Shown in pieces: positions 24,882-33,527 of a stretch of DNA of 60,120 nucleotides; the first letter of the stretch is position 1; every line of letters begins with the position of its first letter. The position numbers and the translations under genes are program-made. The notes under the pieces were generated by a model. It saw only the letters and a program-made list of their open reading frames with translations, made no database searches and was not told the origin of the DNA. This DNA comes from Mycolicibacterium moriokaense (GTDB lineage: Bacteria; Actinomycetota; Actinomycetes; Mycobacteriales; Mycobacteriaceae): assembly GCF_003347205.1 (NCBI RefSeq), contig NZ_QQBJ01000032.1, positions 1-60,120 on the forward strand, written 5' to 3'.

Positions 24882-26717
24882 ATGACGGGTGCAACGGAGA
24901 TCTCCTTATCAGCCGCGGCCGACGAAGGTGGCGGCGCGGCGCTCGACCAGGTGATCGGCATGACGGTGGTGGCGCTCGTCATCGGAGCGCTTCTGTGCTG
25001 GCTGGGCTACCTGCACCGGACCCGCAAGATCACCTGGGTGAACAGCGTCGCCGAATGGACCGGCCGCAGGTTCAAGAGGCCGCCGTGGGTCGCGGTGCCG
25101 ATCGCGCTGTTCATCGCCACGCTGATCTGCGCGCTGTTCGGCTTCATCTGGGACGTCAGCCTGCACATCGGCAAAGGCCGCGACCCCGGTCCGCTGGCCA
25201 ACCCGGCGCACTACTTCATCCTCTTCGGGCTGTTTTTGCTGTTCGTCGCGGGCTGCGCGGCGATCGTGCTGCCCTACGAGAAGCCGGGCCCGTTCGCGGT
25301 CCGGATCACCCAGGACTGGTACGCCCCGGTCGGCGGCATTCTGATGGCCGGCTGCGGCCTGTACGCGCTGACCGGCTTTCCGTTGGATGACGTGTGGCAC
25401 CGCATCTTCGGCCAGGACGTCACGCTGTGGGGACCGACCCACCTGATGATGATCGGCGGCGCCGGCTTCTCGACCATCTCCGCGCTGTTGCTCGAATACG
25501 AGGGGCAGCGCGCGATGGGCGACGACAAGCCCACAGAAGGCGTGTGGCTCAAGCTCATCAAGTACCTGGGCTTCGGCGGCATCGTCATCGGCCTCTCGGT
25601 GTTCCAGATCGAGTTCGACTTCGGCGTCGCCCAGTTCCGCCAGGTCTTCGAGCCGATGCTGATCGCCGCCGCCGGCGCGTTCGGTCTGGTGGCCGCGCGG
25701 ATGATGCTCGGCCGCGGCGCCGCTGTGCTGGCCGCGGTGCTGGCGATCGTCCTTCGCGGCGTCGTCGCGTTGCTGGTCGGGCCCGTGCTCGGCGCGCCGA
25801 TCAACTGGTTCGCGCTGTACCTCGGTGCGGCCGTGGTGATCGAACTCCTCGCGCTCACCCCGGTGTACCGGCGGCCAATCGTGTTCGGCCTCGTCAGCGG
25901 GTTGCTGGTGAGCACCGTCGGGCTGTGGCTGGAGTCGCTGTGGATCGACGCGGTCTACCACTACCCGTGGCCGTCGAGCATCTGGCCCGAAGCCCTGGCG
26001 ATGGCCGTCCCGGTGGCCGTCCTGACCGGCGCCTGCGGCGCGATGCTCGGCATGGTGCTCACCGACCAACGGCTGCCCGGCCGTGCCATCGGCATCGGCC
26101 TCGTCACGCTGACCGTCGTGGTGATCGGCGCGGCCACCGCCAACGGGCTTCGCTATGACGTGCCGCAGAACGCCACCGCCGCCATCACGCTGACCGAGGT
26201 GCCCGGCCCCGCCGACAAGCGGATGGTCACCGCGGACGTGCACATCGAACCGGCCGATCTGGTCAGCGACGACCCGAACTGGGTGTCGATCCTGGGCTGG
26301 CAGGGCGGGCTGGCCAACGACCGCGGCATCTTCGTCGACCACCTGGAGCGGCTGGGGCCCGGCCACTTCCGCTCGACCACACCGATGCCCGTATACGGAT
26401 CGTGGAAGACGCTGCTGCGGGTGCACGACGGCCGCACCCTGACCGCGGTGCCGATCTTCCTGGCGGGCGATCCGGGTATCGGTGCGCCCGAGGTGCCCGC
26501 CGAGTCGATCATGAAGCGGCCCTTCGTCGCCGAGGTCACCATCCTGCAGCGCGAGCGCAGCCCCGACACGCCGATGGCGCTGTGGACCATCGGCTGTCTG
26601 GTGGTGCTGGTCTGCACGCTGCTGCTGATCGCGGGCCTCACCTGGGGCGCGGGCCGAATCAACAGGAGCCAGCCCACCGACTCGAAGACCGAACTCGAAC
26701 CGTCGACGCAGGCATGA
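24882..26717 (+). CDS. Large polytopic membrane protein with a soluble C-terminal domain
   Basis: A 611-residue protein. After a short N-terminus come about ten to eleven membrane segments (for example VVALVIGALLCWLGYL, VPIALFIATLICALFGFI, FILFGLFLLFVAGCAAIV and AIGIGLVTLTVVVIGAATA). A soluble domain of about 130 residues follows and a final span (CLVVLVCTLLLIAGLTW). The soluble domain (VTADVHIEPADLV through GHFRSTTPMPVYGSWKTLLRVHDGRTL) resembles YtkA-like beta-sandwich domains found in copper-handling proteins. His-rich positions such as WGPTHLMMIGG occur in the membrane part. It is the first of four overlapping genes. Function is unknown; copper or another metal is the leading guess. Confidence 0.75.
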   Translation: MTGATEISLSAAADEGGGAALDQVIGMTVVALVIGALLCWLGYLHRTRKITWVNSVAEWTGRRFKRPPWVAVPIALFIATLICALFGFIWDVSLHIGKGRDPGPLANPAHYFILFGLFLLFVAGCAAIVLPYEKPGPFAVRITQDWYAPVGGILMAGCGLYALTGFPLDDVWHRIFGQDVTLWGPTHLMMIGGAGFSTISALLLEYEGQRAMGDDKPTEGVWLKLIKYLGFGGIVIGLSVFQIEFDFGVAQFRQVFEPMLIAAAGAFGLVAARMMLGRGAAVLAAVLAIVLRGVVALLVGPVLGAPINWFALYLGAAVVIELLALTPVYRRPIVFGLVSGLLVSTVGLWLESLWIDAVYHYPWPSSIWPEALAMAVPVAVLTGACGAMLGMVLTDQRLPGRAIGIGLVTLTVVVIGAATANGLRYDVPQNATAAITLTEVPGPADKRMVTADVHIEPADLVSDDPNWVSILGWQGGLANDRGIFVDHLERLGPGHFRSTTPMPVYGSWKTLLRVHDGRTLTAVPIFLAGDPGIGAPEVPAESIMKRPFVAEVTILQRERSPDTPMALWTIGCLVVLVCTLLLIAGLTWGAGRINRSQPTDSKTELEPSTQA

Positions 26718-26896
26718 GCCGGCATCCCGACCTGGTGGTGCTGGCCGACCACTCGTTGCTGCTGGCGATCCCGGCATTCGTCCCCGCGTTCGTGGTGGCC
26801 GGTGTGGTCGTCTACATCGCGATGCGGGACCGTCGAAACAGAGACGGGACTCACAGTGAAGAGCCAGGGGCCACCAACCAAGATGGATCACCGTGA
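26714..26896 (+). CDS. Small single-span membrane protein
   Basis: A 60-residue protein with one hydrophobic segment (LLLAIPAFVPAFVVAGVVVYIA) followed by a basic stop-transfer (MRDRRNRDG) and a polar tail, so a type II or III single-span topology. Its ATG overlaps the TGA of the preceding gene (ATGA) and its own stop overlaps the next GTG, placing it inside a tightly coupled operon. Such small subunits often stabilise a larger membrane complex. It has no recognisable family. Confidence 0.8.
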   Translation: MSRHPDLVVLADHSLLLAIPAFVPAFVVAGVVVYIAMRDRRNRDGTHSEEPGATNQDGSP

Positions 26897-27333
26897 CTTC
26901 AACTCATCCCGATAAACGACTGATCGCGGTGCTGGCCGCCGGCGCCGTGCTGATCGCAGGCTGTGGCGGCGGCGGGGGCTCGCAGAGCGCGCAGAGCTCG
27001 TCGGCGTCCCCGTCGGCGACGACCGTCAACCCGTCGGACATGCAGAACGAGCAGGCCGCGCCCGACCGGCTGCTGATCGACGTGCAGATCAAGGGCGGCG
27101 AGGTGACGCCGGTCAACCAGCAGCTGCAGGCCAAGGTGAACCAGCCGATCGTCGTGAAGGTCAACAGCGACGCCGCCGACGAACTGCACGTGCACTCGAA
27201 CCCCGAGCACTCGTTCAAGATCGAGGCCAAGCCGCTGCAGCAGTTCCAGTTCACGGTCGGCGTGCCCGGCACAGTGGACATCGAGTTGCACGACCTCGGG
27301 AAGACCGTCGCCACGGTGCAAGTGCAGCCGTGA
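26893..27333 (+). CDS. Cupredoxin-like lipoprotein
   Basis: A 146-residue exported lipoprotein. The signal peptide ends in the lipobox LIAGC (Cys24), then a Gly/Ser/Ala-rich linker, and a cupredoxin-like beta domain (residues about 60-146). Potential metal ligands are the His residues in DELHVHSNPEHSF. The Cys of a type 1 copper site is absent, so a classic blue-copper electron carrier is unlikely; a Cu-binding chaperone or sensor is more plausible. The start is GTG at 26893 (GTGA overlap with the preceding stop). It is anchored outside the membrane next to two polytopic partners encoded in the same operon. Confidence 0.82.
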   Translation: MTSTHPDKRLIAVLAAGAVLIAGCGGGGGSQSAQSSSASPSATTVNPSDMQNEQAAPDRLLIDVQIKGGEVTPVNQQLQAKVNQPIVVKVNSDAADELHVHSNPEHSFKIEAKPLQQFQFTVGVPGTVDIELHDLGKTVATVQVQP

Positions 27334-28661
27334 CCGGCCGGCCCGTCGTGGTGCTGGCACATGGCCTCGGCGGGTCCTCGGATCTGCCCATCCCGTACAC
27401 CTACGCGCTGATCGGCGCAGCGTGGGCACTGACGTTCACGTTCGCCGTGGTGGCGTTCGCGTGGCGGCGACCGCGGTTCGATCCGGACAAGCCGGGGCGC
27501 GCCCTGCCGCGGTGGGTGACGACCGCCGTCGACGCGAAGGCGACGCGATGGCTGCTGGCCGCGGCGGGTCTGGCCTTCGCCGCGTGGGTGGCGATGGCGG
27601 CGCTTTTCGGCCGGACCGACGGCAACCCGGTCCGCGGCGTGTTCTACGTGCTGATGTGGGTCGGGCTGGTGGCGGCGTCGCTGGCGGTCGGGCCGGTCTG
27701 GCGGGCGATCTCGCCGGTCCGGACGGCCTACCGGCTGCTGCGGATCGCGTGGCTGCCGTCGGGTCGGGGCTACCCGGAGGCACTCGGCTACTGGCCCGCG
27801 GCGGGCGGCCTGTTCGCATTCGTCTGGCTGGAACTCGCCAGCCCCGACCCGGGCTCGCTGGGCGCGATCAGGCTCTGGCTGTGGGCCTACCTCGTGATCA
27901 CCCTGACCGGCGCGCTCGTCTGCGGCGACAGATGGTTCGGCCGCGCCGACCCGTTCGAGGTGTACAGCGTCGTGGCCTCCCGGTTCTCGCCGTTTCGGCG
28001 CAACCCGCACAGCGGGGGCATCGAGATCGGCAACCCGTTCGACCACCTACCGTCGCTGCCGGTGCGGCCTGCCACCGTGACGGTGCTCGCCGTGCTGCTG
28101 GGCTCCACCGCATTCGACAGCTTCTCGGCGATGCCGGTGTGGCGCAATTTCGTCGCAGCGCAAGCGGATTCGACGACGGTCGCGACCCTGATGCGCACGT
28201 CGGGACTGCTGGCGTTCATCGCCGTCGTGGTCGCGACGTTCTGGTTCGCGGCCCGCGCCACCGGCGGCGTCGACCGGCGGACCCGCCGCCGGTTACCGGG
28301 TCTGATGGCCCATTCGCTGATCCCGATCGTGCTCGGCTACGTCTTCGCCCACTACCTGTCGTATCTCATCGAACGTGGACAGCAGGCCGTCATCGACCTC
28401 GCCGATCCGCTGGGCCGCGGCTGGAACCTGCTGGGGCTGGGCGACGCCGAGGTGAATTACGTTCTGTCGCTTCATCCTTCCGTGCTGGCGACCATCAAAG
28501 TCTGCTGTGTGGTCGGCGGACACGTGGCGGGGGTGCTCGCCGCGCACGACCGCGCGCTGCGGCTGTTGCCGACGGGCTATCAGCTGACGGGTCAACTGGC
28601 GATGATGCTGGTGATGGTCGGGTACACCTTCACCGGTCTGTACCTGCTCTTCGGAGGATGA
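27330..28661 (+). CDS. Polytopic membrane protein of the cupredoxin operon
   Basis: A 443-residue protein with roughly nine to ten membrane segments (YALIGAAWALTFTFAVVAFAW near the N-terminus, VFYVLMWVGLVAASLAVG, LWLWAYLVITLTGALVCG, LMAHSLIPIVLGYVFAHYLSYL and LMLVMVGYTFTGLYLLF). His and Cys residues appear in or near the spans (HSLIPIVLGYVFAHYLSYL, KVCCVVGGHVAG). The start GTG at 27330 overlaps the lipoprotein stop by four bases. I do not recognise a named family, but the fixed association with a cupredoxin-like lipoprotein suggests transport or redox handling of a metal. Confidence 0.75.
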   Translation: MTGRPVVVLAHGLGGSSDLPIPYTYALIGAAWALTFTFAVVAFAWRRPRFDPDKPGRALPRWVTTAVDAKATRWLLAAAGLAFAAWVAMAALFGRTDGNPVRGVFYVLMWVGLVAASLAVGPVWRAISPVRTAYRLLRIAWLPSGRGYPEALGYWPAAGGLFAFVWLELASPDPGSLGAIRLWLWAYLVITLTGALVCGDRWFGRADPFEVYSVVASRFSPFRRNPHSGGIEIGNPFDHLPSLPVRPATVTVLAVLLGSTAFDSFSAMPVWRNFVAAQADSTTVATLMRTSGLLAFIAVVVATFWFAARATGGVDRRTRRRLPGLMAHSLIPIVLGYVFAHYLSYLIERGQQAVIDLADPLGRGWNLLGLGDAEVNYVLSLHPSVLATIKVCCVVGGHVAGVLAAHDRALRLLPTGYQLTGQLAMMLVMVGYTFTGLYLLFGG

Positions 28662-28710
28662 CGAAACTATTAATCACATAAATATTTTTCGTTACGTCCC
28701 GTAGATTGGC
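28662..28710. promoter_or_regulatory. AT-rich intergenic region with promoter of the PAS-ANTAR gene
   Basis: This 49-bp stretch is strikingly AT-rich for the window. ACGAAA (28662-28667) and TTTCGT (28687-28692) form an inverted repeat around an AT-only centre. A -10 element TAGATT lies at 28702-28707, only a few bases from the GTG starts at 28711 and 28714, consistent with leaderless translation. Confidence 0.55.
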
Positions 28711-29397
28711 GTGGTGCCGGGCGACGACACCATAGAACAAGCTCTAGCCGGGGGTTCGCCGCAACGGGTCGGGTGGTTCCGCTTCTATTTCGCCGACGAG
28801 CGGTGGGAATGGTCGGAACAGGTTCAGCTGCTGCACGGGTACGAGCCGGGAACGGTCGTGCCCACGACCCAGTTGGTGCTGTCTCACAAACACCCCGACG
28901 ACTACCACCAGGTCGCGGCCACGCTGGAGGAGATCCGGCGCACGCACCGGACGTTCAGCACCCGTCACCGCATCATCGACACCGAGAACACGGTGCACGA
29001 CGTGATCGTGATCGGCGACCAGCTGCGCAACGACCGCGGCGACGTCGTCGGCACCCACGGTTTCTACGTCGACGTGACCGACACCGGCCGCGGGCGCGAC
29101 GCGATGGTCAATGCGGCAGTCGCCGAGATCGCCGAGAACCGGGCGACGATCGAGCAGGCCAAGGGCATGCTGATGCTGATCTACCGGATCAGCGGCGAGT
29201 CGGCGTTCGAGCTGCTGAAGTGGCGCTCCCAGGAGACCAACGTCAAGCTGCGGGTGCTGGCCGAACAGGTGCTGCACGACTTCGCCGAGCTGATCTACGA
29301 GGACGTCCTGCCGCCGCGCGCGACGTTCGACCACCTGCTGCTCACCGCGCATCTGCGGGTCGGCGCGAACGGGTCCACGGCCAAGACCGCGTCGTAA
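28711..29397 (+). CDS. PAS-ANTAR response protein
   Basis: A 228-residue regulator. The N-terminal PAS domain (residues about 15-125; WEWSEQVQLLHGYEPGT and HPDDYHQV with the HRIIDTENTVHDVIVIG core) is a PAS_3-like sensor fold. The C-terminal ANTAR domain (about 132-195; RATIEQAKGMLMLIYRISGESAFELLKWRSQE) binds paired hexaloop RNA hairpins to cause antitermination. No kinase is attached, so it senses a ligand or light/redox directly. GTG at 28711 or 28714 follows a -10 box closely, suggesting a leaderless mRNA. Downstream it is followed by pncA after 10 bp, so they may be co-transcribed. Confidence 0.88.
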   Translation: MVPGDDTIEQALAGGSPQRVGWFRFYFADERWEWSEQVQLLHGYEPGTVVPTTQLVLSHKHPDDYHQVAATLEEIRRTHRTFSTRHRIIDTENTVHDVIVIGDQLRNDRGDVVGTHGFYVDVTDTGRGRDAMVNAAVAEIAENRATIEQAKGMLMLIYRISGESAFELLKWRSQETNVKLRVLAEQVLHDFAELIYEDVLPPRATFDHLLLTAHLRVGANGSTAKTAS

Positions 29398-29407
29398 GGT
29401 GGGGCGC

Positions 29408-29971
29408 ATGCGGGCGCTGCTGATCGTCGACGTGCAAAACGACTTCTGCGAGGGCGGCTCACTGGCCGTGACCGGCGGCCGGTCCGTGGCGCGGGCGATC
29501 AGCGAATACCTCGCCACCGCCGAGGGCTACGACCACGTCGTGGCCACCAAGGACTTCCACATCGACCCCGGTGAGCACTTCTCCGACAATCCCGACTTCG
29601 CGGCCTCGTGGCCGCCGCACTGCGTGGCGGGCACCACCGGCGAGGACTTCCATCCGGCGTTCGACCACTCCGCCGTCGAGGCGGTGTTCACCAAGGGCAG
29701 GTATTCGGCGGCCTACAGCGGCTTCGAGGGCACCGACGGGTCCGGCACCTCGCTGGCGGACTGGCTCCTGGCGCGCGGCGTCGACGAGGTCCATATCGTC
29801 GGCATCGCGACGGACTACTGCGTGCTGGCGACGGCGACCGACGCGGCCCAAGCCGGGTTCAAGACCCGGGTGCTGCTCAACCTGACCGCGGGGGTCGCGC
29901 CGGACTCCAGCGCCAAGGCGGTCGCCGACATGCGTGCTGCCGGCGTCGAGGTGACGGGCACGGCGGCCTGA
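29408..29971 (+). CDS. pncA: Nicotinamidase/pyrazinamidase PncA
   Basis: A 187-residue amidase converting nicotinamide to nicotinate for NAD salvage; in M. tuberculosis it also activates pyrazinamide. All catalytic and metal residues align at the same numbers: Asp8, Lys96 and Cys138 as the triad, and Asp49, His51, His57 and His71 for the metal. The segment VGIATDYCV replaces ATDHCV of M. tuberculosis, placing Tyr at residue 137 next to the nucleophile. The ATG at 29408 follows GGTGGGGCGC. It lies 10 bp after the PAS-ANTAR gene. Confidence 0.97.
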   Translation: MRALLIVDVQNDFCEGGSLAVTGGRSVARAISEYLATAEGYDHVVATKDFHIDPGEHFSDNPDFAASWPPHCVAGTTGEDFHPAFDHSAVEAVFTKGRYSAAYSGFEGTDGSGTSLADWLLARGVDEVHIVGIATDYCVLATATDAAQAGFKTRVLLNLTAGVAPDSSAKAVADMRAAGVEVTGTAA

Positions 29972-29973
29972 CG

Positions 29974-30771
29974 CTACCGCCCGGTCCACCGCGGCGGGCG
30001 GCCCTCGAGGAACGCCCGCACCCCCTCCTTGGCGTCGTCGAGCGCCATCAACTGCAGGTGGATCTCGGTTTCCCGGGCGCCGACGCCGTCACGGTCGAGG
30101 TCGAACGAATCCCACAGCAGACGCTTGCTGGCCGCCACCGAGGCGGGCGCGGCGTTTTCGGCGATGTCGTGGGCCAACTCGCGCGCCGCGGGAAGCACGT
30201 CATCGGCGTCGAGTACCCGACTGCCCAGCCCGAGCGCCACGGCCCGATGCCCGTCGAACGTGCCGCCACTCAGCAGTATCTCGGCCGCGTTCGACAGCCC
30301 CACCAGCCGCGGCAGCACCCAGTGCGAGTAGGCGTCACCGACCATGCCGCGACGCACCTGTACGACCCCGTACTTGGCGTCGGCCGCGAAATACCGGACA
30401 TCGCACTGCAGGGCCAGCGTCAGGCCCAGCCCGATGGCATGGCCGTTCACCGCGGCGATGACCGGCTTGGACAGCGACCATGCGGGCACGTCGATGCCCG
30501 CGGCGGAGAACGTCGGCCCCGGCTCGGTGAAGGTCCGCTCGCCCGCGGCGAGGTCGGCGCCTGCACAGAAGGCGGGCGGGGCGCCGGTCAGCACCACCGC
30601 CCGGACGGATTCGGCCCGGTCACACCAGCGATACGCATCGGCGAGTTCGGAGCGCATACCGTCGCCCACCGCGTTGCGCTGCCGCGGCCGGTTCAGCGTG
30701 ATGGTGCCCACACCACTGTCCACGTCGAGGCGCAGAGTTCGGTAAGAGGGCAGGTCGGAACTGCTCGGCAC
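29974..30771 (-). CDS. Enoyl-CoA hydratase/isomerase family protein
   Basis: A 265-residue crotonase-fold protein. The oxyanion-hole motifs are visible: AFCAGADLAAGERTF near residues 68-82 and AAVNGHAIGLGLTLALQCDVRYFA near 108-131. The second catalytic Glu of true hydratases is not clear: the GMVGDAYSHWVLPRLVG region has Asp-Ala-Tyr instead, so another crotonase activity is possible. The start is GTG at 30771 with ribosome site AGGAGAGG; ATG at 30825 is an alternative. It converges on pncA with a gap of two bases and is divergent from glgX. Confidence 0.85.
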   Translation of the reverse strand: MPSSSDLPSYRTLRLDVDSGVGTITLNRPRQRNAVGDGMRSELADAYRWCDRAESVRAVVLTGAPPAFCAGADLAAGERTFTEPGPTFSAAGIDVPAWSLSKPVIAAVNGHAIGLGLTLALQCDVRYFAADAKYGVVQVRRGMVGDAYSHWVLPRLVGLSNAAEILLSGGTFDGHRAVALGLGSRVLDADDVLPAARELAHDIAENAAPASVAASKRLLWDSFDLDRDGVGARETEIHLQLMALDDAKEGVRAFLEGRPPRWTGR

Positions 30772-30882
30772 GCGGGCCACCTCTCCTCGGTCCCGTCGGA
30801 CGGTTTGGTTGTGATGCTCTCCCATTGGGCATCCCCGTAGGGTCTCGTTGACCCCTTCGTTATCCCACCTGGAGCGTGTTCT

Positions 30883-33036
30883 TTGACCCAAGCTGCCGCC
30901 TCGAAGTCCGGTTCGCCGGAGACCTGGCCTGGTATCTGGCCTGGTAAGGCCTATCCGTTGGGTGCCACGTTCGACGGGTCGGGCACCAACTTCGCGCTGT
31001 TCAGCGAGGCCGCGGAGCGCGTCGAGCTGTGCCTGTTCGACGCCGACGGCGCCGAGACACGAGTCACGCTGCCCGAGGTCGACGGGTTCGTCTGGCACGG
31101 TTTCATCCCCAACATCCAGCCCGGGCAGCACTACGGCTACCGGGTGCACGGCCCGAGCGACCCCGCAACCGGGAGCAGGTGCAACCCGAACAAGCTGGTC
31201 CTCGACCCGTACGCCAAGGCCATCGACGGCAACATCTCCTGGGACCAGTCGGTGTTCGGGTACAACTTCGGCGACCCGGACAGCCGCAACGACGACGACT
31301 CCGCGGCCAGCATGCCCAAGTGCGTCGTGATCAACCCGTATTTCGACTGGGGTGTCGACCGTCCACCCAACCACCAGTACGCCGACACGGTGATCTACGA
31401 GGCGCACGTCAAGGGACTCACCCAGACCCACCCGGACATCCCCGAGAACATCCGTGGCACCTATGCGGCCGTCTCGCACCCGGCGATCATCGAGCATCTG
31501 AAGTCGCTGAGCGTCAACGCGATCGAGCTGATGCCGGTGCACCACTTCGCCAACGACTCCACGCTGATCGAGAAGGGGCTGACCAACTACTGGGGCTACA
31601 ACACCGTCGGCTTCTTCGCCCCCGACTCCAAATACAGCTCCAACCTCAACCCCGGCGGACAGGTGCAGGAGTTCAAGGCCATGGTGCGGGCGCTGCACGA
31701 GGCCGGGATCGAAGTCATCCTCGACGTCGTCTACAACCACACCGCCGAGGGCAACCACCTGGGCCCGACCCTGTCCATGCGGGGCATCGACAACGCCGCC
31801 TACTACCACCTCGTCGACGACGACAAGCGGTACTACATGGACTACACGGGGACCGGCAACAGCCTCAACGTCCGGCACCCGCACACGCTGCAGCTGATCA
31901 TGGACTCGCTGCGGTACTGGGTGACCGAGATGCACGTCGACGGATTCCGCTTCGACCTCGCCTCCACGCTGGCGAGGGAGTTCTACGACGTGGACCGGCT
32001 GGCCACGTTCTTCGAACTCGTGCAGCAGGATCCGACGGTCAGCCAGGTCAAGCTGATCGCCGAGCCGTGGGACGTCGGGCCGGGCGGATACCAGGTGGGC
32101 AACTTCCCGCCCCAGTGGACGGAGTGGAACGGGAAATACCGCGACACGGTCCGCGACTACTGGCGCGGCGAGCCCGCGACCCTCGACGAGTTCGCGTCCC
32201 GGCTGACCGGATCGGCCGACCTGTACGAGCAGACCGGCCGCCGCCCGGTGGCGTCCATCAACTTCGTCATCGCCCACGACGGGTTCACGTTGCGAGACCT
32301 GGTGTCCTACAACGAGAAGCACAACGACGCCAACGGCGAGGACAACCGCGACGGGGAGAGCCACAACCGGTCGTGGAACTGCGGCGTCGAAGGCCCGACC
32401 GACGATCGGGAAATCAACGCGTTGCGCTCACGCCAGCAGCGCAACTTCCTGACCACACTGCTGCTGTCGCAGGGCGTGCCGATGATCGCGCACGGCGACG
32501 AACTCGGGCGCACCCAGCAGGGCAACAACAACGTCTACTGCCAGGACAACGAACTGTCCTGGATCCACTGGGACGAGGCCGACGAAGCCCTGATCGAGTT
32601 CACCCGCAAGGTTTCGGCGCTGCGGGCCGCGCATCCGGTGTTTCGCCGGCGGCGCTTCTTCAGCGGCACGCCGGTGCGGCAACGCGGCCGCGCGCGGCTG
32701 CCGGACATCGCCTGGCTGGCGCCCGACGGCGCGGAGATGACCGACGAGGACTGGGAGTCCGGGTTCGTCAAGTCGCTCGGCGTCTACCTGAACGGATACG
32801 GGATCCCCGACCTGGACGTGCGCGGCGAGCGGATCGTCGACGACTCCTTCATGCTGTTCTTCAACGCCCACTACGAGCCGATCGACTTCAAGCTGCCGCG
32901 CAAGGAGTTCGGCGCGACATGGGTTCCGGTGATCTACTCCGCCGACGACGTCATCGAGGAGTCCAAGCCCTGCGCCGCGGGCGCCAAGGTCACCGTGGAC
33001 GCGCGCTCGGTGATGGTGCTGCAGGCGCAGACCTAA
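30883..33036 (+). CDS. glgX: Glycogen debranching enzyme GlgX/TreX
   Basis: A 717-residue GH13 debranching enzyme hydrolysing alpha-1,6 branches of glycogen. An N-terminal CBM48-like domain (about 20-140) is followed by the catalytic barrel with DVVYNHTAEG, the nucleophile Asp in DGFRFDLAS, the acid Glu in LIAEPWD and the third Asp in FVIAHDGF. The start is TTG at 30883 after GGAG (30871-30874). Its length matches M. tuberculosis TreX (Rv1564c), but treY and treZ are not adjacent here. It lies 1.7 kb from the mak-treS pair, so alpha-glucan metabolism is clustered. Confidence 0.95.
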   Translation: MTQAAASKSGSPETWPGIWPGKAYPLGATFDGSGTNFALFSEAAERVELCLFDADGAETRVTLPEVDGFVWHGFIPNIQPGQHYGYRVHGPSDPATGSRCNPNKLVLDPYAKAIDGNISWDQSVFGYNFGDPDSRNDDDSAASMPKCVVINPYFDWGVDRPPNHQYADTVIYEAHVKGLTQTHPDIPENIRGTYAAVSHPAIIEHLKSLSVNAIELMPVHHFANDSTLIEKGLTNYWGYNTVGFFAPDSKYSSNLNPGGQVQEFKAMVRALHEAGIEVILDVVYNHTAEGNHLGPTLSMRGIDNAAYYHLVDDDKRYYMDYTGTGNSLNVRHPHTLQLIMDSLRYWVTEMHVDGFRFDLASTLAREFYDVDRLATFFELVQQDPTVSQVKLIAEPWDVGPGGYQVGNFPPQWTEWNGKYRDTVRDYWRGEPATLDEFASRLTGSADLYEQTGRRPVASINFVIAHDGFTLRDLVSYNEKHNDANGEDNRDGESHNRSWNCGVEGPTDDREINALRSRQQRNFLTTLLLSQGVPMIAHGDELGRTQQGNNNVYCQDNELSWIHWDEADEALIEFTRKVSALRAAHPVFRRRRFFSGTPVRQRGRARLPDIAWLAPDGAEMTDEDWESGFVKSLGVYLNGYGIPDLDVRGERIVDDSFMLFFNAHYEPIDFKLPRKEFGATWVPVIYSADDVIEESKPCAAGAKVTVDARSVMVLQAQT

Positions 33037-33067
33037 CCGCACCGGGGCCGGTCGGTGCCGGTCCGGG

Positions 33068-33406
33068 CTAGTCTTCTACGTCGTAGAACGACTCGCCGTC
33101 CTCCGGCGTCCCGTCGATCTGGCCGCGGGTGCGGCCGTGCTCCTGTGGGTCGCGGCGGTCGAGTTCGTCGTCGGACATCGATTCGGTCTCGCGCGCCGCG
33201 TCGTCGGCGTCGCGCGTATCGATGTCGCCGGGCCCGACATCCGGTTCCTCATCGGAGAGACGCTCGTCGAGTGTCTCGTCGTCGCGGGCGTCGATCCAGC
33301 GCTCCGGCGGGTCGACCACCTCGTCGCCGTCGTCGTTGCGCACCTCGTCGGAGTCGAGCGCCTCTTCGGGCGTCAACGGGAAGTCGTCGGAGCCGTCGCT
33401 TGCCAT
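33068..33406 (-). CDS. Small acidic protein
   Basis: A 112-residue, strongly acidic, Arg-interspersed and probably disordered protein, with repeated Asp/Glu runs (DEVRNDDGDEVVD, DDETLDERLSDEEPD) and an end in YDVED. It has no signal peptide, membrane span or recognisable domain. Codon periodicity and a plausible ATG at 33406 support coding. Similar acidic proteins of unknown role are common in mycobacteria. It is convergent with glgX and divergent from the TetR gene at 33746. Confidence 0.6.
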   Translation of the reverse strand: MASDGSDDFPLTPEEALDSDEVRNDDGDEVVDPPERWIDARDDETLDERLSDEEPDVGPGDIDTRDADDAARETESMSDDELDRRDPQEHGRTRGQIDGTPEDGESFYDVED

Positions 33407-33527
33407 GACCCCATGGTGCCCGACACTCCCCGGGTGTAAACCGCGCCCGCAATCGCCGGCGACGACGGTGCCCGGATGGCGCGGCGGGGAGTGTCCGGCG
33501 GGGAGCGAACTCAGCCGAAAAGACTTG

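Noticed and set aside
23502-26717. A 1071-codon frame running through the acyl-CoA dehydrogenase into the membrane protein
   Set aside because: The first part is an out-of-frame reading of the dehydrogenase gene. The real membrane protein starts at 24882.
29974-32364. A very long open frame opposite glgX, continuing from the crotonase gene
   Set aside because: The part beyond about 30825 is antisense to glgX, has no family similarity, and has the composition of a reverse-strand shadow in GC-rich DNA. Only 29974-30771 is kept.
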